Source of the DNA: Arctopsyche grandis
Lineage: Eukaryota > Arthropoda > Insecta > Trichoptera > Hydropsychidae
Reading direction: 5' to 3'
NCBI RefSeq assembly: GCF_051622035.1
Contig: NC_135365.1
Span: 15,976,001 to 16,040,000, forward strand
Length of the DNA stretch: 64,000 nucleotides
Shown here: positions 59,401-64,000 of the stretch, piece after piece
How the letters are laid out: every line of letters starts with the position of its first letter
How positions within the stretch are numbered: position 1 is the first letter of the stretch
The notes under the pieces: model-generated
The model's database searches: none
Seen by the model: the letters and a program-made list of their open reading frames with translations, nothing else
What the model was told of the DNA's origin: nothing
Position numbers and translations under genes: made by a program

Positions 59401-60805
59401 CGACAAAGTTGCTCGGTGTGGCCCGGGTCTTACATTAGCTACATTCGCCACCCACATACTCGACTTTCATTCTCCTCGTTAAACCAAACGGTAAACGTAT
59501 TGTTTCACACACACGACCATCGTTACCACGAAAATCGCAAATACGGAATATCTGGCAATCGATTTCTTGTTAGAATGATAGTTGGCGTGGATAGCTCTTG
59601 ATTGATGGGATTTTCGGATGCCAAATGCTTAGTGATCGAGATTTTAGTAACAAAACGATCTCGCACACGCTTTATGCGGAATAATCACCAAACCAAACAT
59701 ATTATGTATTAAATTAACTCACTCTCTATAATCCGTGTTGTAGTTAAAAGAACAACAGTATCCATCTTTAGTCTTGGACCTTTTAAACAAATCATTGCAA
59801 GGCATGCTTGTGCCTTGCCATTTACACCTAATCAAAAATTTATTACACTTGGGCAGCAACAATCTGATAATAGCAGAAGGTGTCAATTCGTTGAATGTCA
59901 AAAATTTTTCCATTGGAGTTAGGTCACGATTTACCGACACAGGCATACTAAAACCCAATAAAAATGGTATCAAACGTTCCACTTCTTTAGCTGTCACGTT
60001 CGGGGGCAATTTCCTGATGAAAAAAATAATGAGACGATATTACACATCACATAAGAAACGAACTATCAGCTGAACATCCTATGCACACGCGTCGGGCACT
60101 CTCATAGTACATATATAGATGTCGACCATATAAGTCGTTGTAAAGAAACCGAAATCAATTTTTGCTTAATTTAAGTTGTAGCGACTATGTACATATGTGT
60201 AGGTGGGCGCGTGGCGATTCCGAACCTAGCTCAAGCGCCCATCTGTGGGCGCACGGCGATGAAGTGGTTAAAGACGCCCTACAAGATGTACGTAAGATGT
60301 TCGTCTGTTGGTTTGTACCATTAATGTTTAGTATATATATATATGATACATACATACTGGCAACTGTACTTTCTATGTATATTTTGGTGAATTTCCTGGG
60401 TGGACATATGGTAACACCTGGAAAGTCGAACAGCTTCAAAGGTGCGTAGTGACTTTGGTATATTGCTCTCGTCGGCTCTTCAAAATACGAACGATACATG
60501 ATGACCATCATTATCGATGCTCCGATTGCGGATAGAAACGGTATGAATATCCAGATCCATCTGGAATTGGCCATGATGTTTCATAAAATCAATACATGTC
60601 CGATGATTATACTTTCCAGCAATTACCTGTCCAACATTCGCCTTCCAACAGCATATTTCAATCCGTGAACTGACGATTCGTTGGCGTAGTCTCGCCATGT
60701 TTTTTTAGCTGCTTTCAATATGACCGAAGTCGGCTTCGTACTCATTTTCCCGACTTCGACAACCGAATGATGACTATTTACAAACCCTCGACAGGAAGTT
60801 GGCAT
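53489..60805 (-). CDS. pickpocket-family DEG/ENaC sodium channel subunit, complete (9 exons)
   Basis: A plasma-membrane, amiloride-type sodium channel subunit of the insect pickpocket group (mechano-, chemo- or osmosensing in relatives). Exons, 5' to 3': 60627-60805, 60354-60560, 59723-60013, 57995-58112, 57732-57907, 57491-57645, 57292-57418, 57124-57227, 53489-53646. All junctions are GT..AG and the phases close to 504 residues, normal for the family. Residues 36-51: TWRDYANESSVHGLKY with the HG gating motif (47-48). TM1 is about 61-84 (WIWIFIPFLSAIGASIMM), then FPGVTICPP. The Cys-rich extracellular domain includes RKNDCLVECEIEKNVDRCGC and CTCPEQC. The pre-TM2 segment is VIHVYYGSQFG..YWVDL. 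TM2 (exon 9) has SFGGVFNLFLGCSFLSVLE, with selectivity filter GCS (464-466). Start: the first ATG is chosen, but Met21 is also plausible. Odd: Asn460 where GGxxG normally has Gly. The donor of exon 4 (GTCATA) is weak. Confidence 0.9.
54893..56675 (-). repeat. CCGGAAGT-rich dispersed repeat, copy P3 (rearranged, in pickpocket intron 8)
   Basis: Mostly in the reverse orientation of P2. It begins at 56675 with 'gtgtgaccaacccatgactt', and a segment of about 307-310 bp is present three times (equivalent CCGGAAGTAG boxes at 55761, 56068 and 56378). It then follows P2 backwards to 55090 ('aaatggtacctccccttata'), where it joins an inverted second copy of the start (54893-55090). The whole therefore has about 170-bp inverted ends. 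At least nine exact CCGGAAGT boxes are present. Non-coding. It makes intron 8 (3.48 kb) the longest intron of the gene. Confidence 0.8.
58297..58505 (+). repeat. dispersed repeat Q, copy 2 (in pickpocket intron 3)
   Basis: 'taggcttcgctcggtgtttg', 'aagccgcttaaacatgacc' at the start and 'caaagtctctttcgaaatta' near the end match the copies at 31972 and 63822. It lies antisense to the host gene. Confidence 0.65.
59142..59429. mobile_element. MITE with duplicated right end (in pickpocket intron 3)
   Basis: The left end is GACTTGGGCCACACCAAGCG (59142). Right ends, read inward, are GACCCGGGCCACACCGAGC (from 59429) and a second, AGAGCCGGGCCACACCGAGC, ending near 59320. The right-hand 110-120 bp is therefore tandemly duplicated ('atcaacttcttggtcactca' and 'gtcaacttcttggtctctca'). 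Outer flanks are TAA and TTA, which are reverse complements rather than a direct repeat, so the superfamily is uncertain. PIF/Harbinger-like GGGCC termini are one option. Confidence 0.55.
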
Positions 60806-60809
60806 AGTT

Positions 60810-61025
60810 AATCTTGGCGGATGGAGGCGTCAACTCGCCACTTCCTCTCAATCGACAATTTCCGCTTTTTGAAAATTTCAATCAATTCATTATTAATGAA
60901 GCGAAAGACAACCTTTTTCTTTCAAATGTTTACCTCATTTTTGTTTAAAACGGAAATTAGATAGACGTGAATAATTTTTTACTATTTTTATCTCAAATAT
61001 TATATTTTCTTTCCTCCAAAAAATA
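60810..61025. other. 5' flank of the pickpocket gene
   Basis: Upstream of the predicted start on the minus strand. No clear TATA box or initiator was picked out. Confidence 0.3.
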
Positions 61026-61029
61026 CAAT

Positions 61030-61170
61030 AAGGTAAAGACACACAGAGGTACGTGGCATGTGTTTTTTTACTGCGGTAGTTTTAGATACTGCGGTACGCC
61101 AAATCATCGAAATAATAAGATCGTACAAATTACATATGCATCTACGAACTCGGTATTGGCAATCCCTGCG
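61030..61170 (-). repeat. dispersed repeat Y, copy 3 (partial)
   Basis: On the minus strand 'gatcttattatttcgatga', then 'aaaaaaacacatgcc' and 'acgtacctctgtgtgtctt' match the copies at 14955 and 52145. The middle is poorly preserved. Confidence 0.4.
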
Positions 61171-61259
61171 GTGCCTCTCAACGTTGGAGTCCACATACGC
61201 GTCCCGTGCCGCACTTTCGACTAACTTTAGTCATTTGACCAACATTTATAAATGATGTA

Positions 61260-61815
61260 TGTGTGTAAATTACCGGTAGGCTGCTAGGTACCTACATACA
61301 TTAGATTACCGGTTGCTTATCACTTTTGCAATGGTTCCGTATCGTTTTACAATCAGTGATGAAAATTCGTTAGGGTCGGAAAATGACCGGAAGTGACGTA
61401 ACTTGGAAATGTTTCAATGGTTCTTAAGTGCTCGTGTGGGCATTCCAAAATTTAGTAGCCTCGTATCAGATCGGCCGAGGAAAACATTTTAAGTGAATTC
61501 GCTAGCAATTTCAATGCAAAAATGTTCGTCGAGAATTTTCTGCGGAATTCTGAAAATCTCGTTACGAACTCATTTATTTTGGAATCTGCGCGTTATTCAA
61601 TTAGAAGCGCAGAAGAGCATTTTGTAATTCACAAAATTTTCACCGTACTTTAGTGTCTTGAATACGCTGCCGGTTTGATTGTAAAGTTACGATTAATATT
61701 GACAAATATAAAAGGAAATTCCTGCTTTGTGTACCTAAACTGTACATGGTTTTGTATCCTTTTCATTCTTCATATCAACTTTCTGTTGAGTTGAAAGTAT
61801 AAAAAATGGTAAAAT
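61260..61815. other. intergenic, no gene recognised
   Basis: Spacer. A single ACCGGAAGTG-type box at 61388-61397 is outside any recognised copy of the CCGGAAGT repeat. Confidence 0.4.
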
Positions 61816-61823
61816 ATTATCAT

Positions 61824-61956
61824 TAAAGAGCGGACCCAGAGCGCGCTGTTCATTGTTCACATATTGTAAATGCATTGTTAAAGGTTTACCGAACCTTTTT
61901 TACAAAGCATTTACAATAATGGAATAATAGACGGCGCGCTTCCGGTCCTACCTCTA
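61824..61956. mobile_element. hAT-like foldback MITE, sister of the copy at 37886
   Basis: Identical 8-bp flanks attatcat (61816-61823 and 61957-61964). The right end, read inward, is TAGAGGTAGGACCGGAAGCG. The left end is TAAAGAGCGGACCC (one extra base). The central 'aaatgcattgttaaaggttt' and 'ttttttacaaagcattt' are shared with the copy at 37886-38029. Perfect target duplication and shared core make this firm. Confidence 0.85.
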
Positions 61957-61969
61957 ATTATCATGCTGC

Positions 61970-62485
61970 TATACTATTATATTTAGTATATGTTCATACA
62001 TATGGGTAATGTAGTTACAAAAATGGCATATCAATTTTTTAAATAAATTCAACAAAACTTATCACATAATTTTTAAATTTGGAAATTTCAAGAAAGTTCA
62101 TTTTTGGTTCTCATTTTATTTATGATGAATAAAAACTATAAAGATCATCAGAATGTATTCTGATTACCAAACCATTAAAAATATCAAAACCGCATGCACA
62201 TTTCTTATTTACATCCCCCATCAATAAATCTAAAAAATTTGAAATAAAAATTCATTTACTGTGTATATTATTTATCACCAAAATAAAACATAATTAGACC
62301 TTTTTTGTACATATGTACTTATCTATAATATGTATATATGTATGTACATACTTGGACATTAATATCAAACTAATTTTTGATTTTTAAAGCTTTTCATTAA
62401 ATAATATTTTACTGGCCATCTTGTTGGCTGAAAACTGATTTACAAAATTACCGACATTAATTAAAATACTGGCCATTTGAATATT
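61970..62485. other. intergenic, no gene recognised
   Basis: AT-rich spacer with a CATATG tract at 62310-62350. Confidence 0.4.
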
Positions 62486-62487
62486 TA

Positions 62488-62745
62488 CAAGCATGGCTGG
62501 GCTTTTGTCTAGCTTCGAGAGGCGGCGGGATTGATCCCGTGAGTTGATCTCGATTGAAAAGAATTTATTTTGAGTATATATGTAATGCTGCTGGTCAGAC
62601 TTGGATATTTGTGACCCCAGGTCAATCGTTTCCTATCAAAGTTTGCCAATTTTTCTGATTTCATTGTTGAAACGGTTCCTCTATTAAATTGGCTAAAAAC
62701 CATGCCACCTACTATGTCACGACTATTTGAGTATGATTAATGTAT
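62488..62745 (+). mobile_element. SINE, copy S6
   Basis: Head with 'gggattgatcccgtgag' at the B-box position, then the body 'gctgctggtcagacttgga', 'ggtcaatcgtttcctatcaa', 'gtttgccaatttttctgatt', 'gttgaaacggttcc' and 'ccacctactatgtcac'. The body is closest to copy S2 at 25.8 kb. Confidence 0.7.
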
Positions 62746-63038
62746 AATAAAAAATTATATACAAGTTTAAAATTCATAGATGTCTCATTAATTGCGAGTT
62801 TTTCAGTATCCCGTAATTCAGCGAATTGTGTAATCAAGATGTTGCATTGTTTATAATTGGCCAGCAAGGCGCATTGGGGTTTACTTGTAACTTTTTTGTT
62901 TTTTTTTGTACGTTCTTTTGAAGTCAGTTTGCTCTTGGTTGCCGTTGAATAAGTACGTCAATATTGGTATTATTTTGAAGCTCCGTTTATCTTGTTTCGG
63001 TTTTCATTTCATTTCTTTTATTTTCACCCATAGAAAAA

Positions 63039-63830
63039 ATGTCACGACCGGAGATCGACGAGATGCAATTGCGGCGTGTTTTGTTGTTTTTGTTTGATAA
63101 GGGTTTAAAATCCAAAGAAATCACTAATAGCGTTTGTGAAACTTACGGGGTTTTTTTGAAAGTTTGTAAATGTCAACGTTGGTTCAAGCAATTTAAAAAT
63201 GATGAAAGAAATTTAAAAGACATGCCGAAATCAGGCAGACCTCAAAAAGTCCATAACGAAGTGTTGAAATCACTAGTGGAATCAGATCTACGAAAAACAA
63301 TTAAGGAATTATCTCTAGACATTAGCTGTCCTTGCAGGGACGTCATTTGAGGGGGGAATGGGGGGGACACTCGCCCCCCCCCCTAAATTTAGGAATAGTG
63401 TGCATTTAGAAAATAGTATGAATTTAATGATAAATAAAATTTAAAATTTAAATAGATCTATGAATGATACATTTATGTATGTCTTATGTTACTTTTGGGT
63501 AACTTAGTGGCCAATAAAATAATCGCTGCAATAAGCTACTTTTTGAATGGTATGCCGTGGGTCAATGAGTGACCATATTTTCTTTATTACTGAGCAGGTA
63601 TGAACCCGATCCGTTTTTAAGAAGAATTGTTACTGGGGTTGAGAAATAGACCCTTTGCACCATCGGATTATCATTTGTTTCGAAGTATAGAACATTTGCT
63701 TCGATATAAAAAAATCGTCTCCGAAAACACCTAGATGCCTTTTTTAAATCATATGAACTAAATTTTTATAAAAAAGGCATCGAAAAGTTGGCCAAATTGT
63801 GGAAAGATATATAAATATATAATTTCGAAA
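63039..63830 (+). pseudogene. mariner-family transposase, broken by insertion and deletion
   Basis: Start ATG at 63039. The N-terminal 94 codons encode the paired helix-turn-helix DNA-binding region (LRRVLLFLFDKGLKSKEITN, CQRWFKQFKN, NLKDMPKSGRPQKV, VLKSLVESDLRKTIKELSLD). At 63335 the frame runs into a hAT end. Mariner resumes about 63600 with DPFLRRIVTGVEK then a stop (relatives have IVTGDEKW, so the first catalytic Asp is now Val). It then jumps by deletion to PFAPSDYHLFRSIEHLLR (third catalytic Asp) and ends, frameshifted, with FYKKGIEKLAKLWKDI. Cannot be functional. Confidence 0.85.
63335..63592 (+). mobile_element. hAT-type element B end, inserted in the mariner gene
   Basis: Starts CAGGGACGTCATTTGAGG and then follows the left part of element B at 11096 ('aggaatagtgtg', 'gttacttttgggtaact', 'aataaaataatcgctgc', 'ggtatgccgtgggtca'). 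No second end is visible before mariner sequence resumes, so it is a truncated copy. Confidence 0.65.
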
Positions 63831-64000
63831 GATACTTTGTATGTATGTAAGTATGTATATATTTTTGGTTGGGAATATGACAACGATTCGAATATTTTTT
63901 CGGTTTAAAAAAATTTAATAAAAAAACAAATAAATATTTACTATTAGATTCACCATGTTTAAGCTGTTTATATTACAAATACTGAGCGAAGCCGGGTAAA
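63822..64000 (-). repeat. dispersed repeat Q, copy 3
   Basis: Reverse orientation. It ends at the window edge with 'gagcgaagccgggtaaa' (the repeat's start) and begins at 'tataatttcgaaagatactt' (the repeat's end), directly against the mariner C-terminus. Middle segments also match copy 1 at 31972. Confidence 0.7.

Overview
The window is AT-rich (roughly two thirds A+T), intron-containing animal DNA, almost certainly from an insect. It holds an arthropod-type muscarinic receptor gene and a pickpocket-type DEG/ENaC gene, both with GT..AG introns. It also has short TTAGG blocks (the arthropod telomere unit), jockey/CR1- and RTE-type retrotransposons, hAT, mariner and Helitron-like DNA elements, and many self-complementary CATACATATGTATG runs. 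The order cannot be settled from sequence alone. The TTAGG blocks lean away from Drosophila-like flies, and a caddisfly, moth or beetle would fit.

Layout. 1-7.9 kb: intergenic, no gene recognised. 7.9-15.2 kb: a transposon cluster. It has a 5'-truncated jockey/CR1-like LINE carrying the reverse transcriptase (7.9-9.8 kb). It is followed by a hAT-type element (10448-14621) that encloses a second hAT-type element (11096-14331), which in turn holds a CCGGAAGT-rich repeat and a second LINE copy (ORF1 and endonuclease, but no reverse transcriptase). RTE-type LINE ends flank it. 17.4-18.3 kb: a small complete gene for a secreted protein made of six near-identical 31-residue Cys repeats, with TATA box and 5'UTR intron. 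19.5-46 kb: a gene-poor stretch with RTE fragments, two TAA-flanked CACTG inverted-repeat elements, a tRNA-derived SINE family, AT microsatellites, a complete hAT MITE with perfect 8-bp target duplication, a CCGGAAGT-repeat copy with another MITE nested in it, a mini-Helitron and a degenerate LINE.

47.3-51.2 kb: the muscarinic acetylcholine receptor on the + strand: last three coding exons, about 500-residue third intracellular loop, and 3'UTR. The start codon lies in an upstream exon I could not find. 53.5-60.8 kb: a complete nine-exon pickpocket-family channel gene on the - strand (504 residues, all splice phases agree). Its two long introns are filled with transposable elements. 61-64 kb: more repeats, a hAT MITE, a SINE and a wrecked mariner transposase interrupted by a hAT end.

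The two neuronal genes (a G-protein-coupled acetylcholine receptor and a sodium-channel-family subunit) are neighbours in opposite orientation, 3' ends facing each other. Nothing in the sequence shows that they work together. The least explained items are the multi-repeat secreted protein, the CCGGAAGT-rich repeat family and the SINE family with a conserved body.
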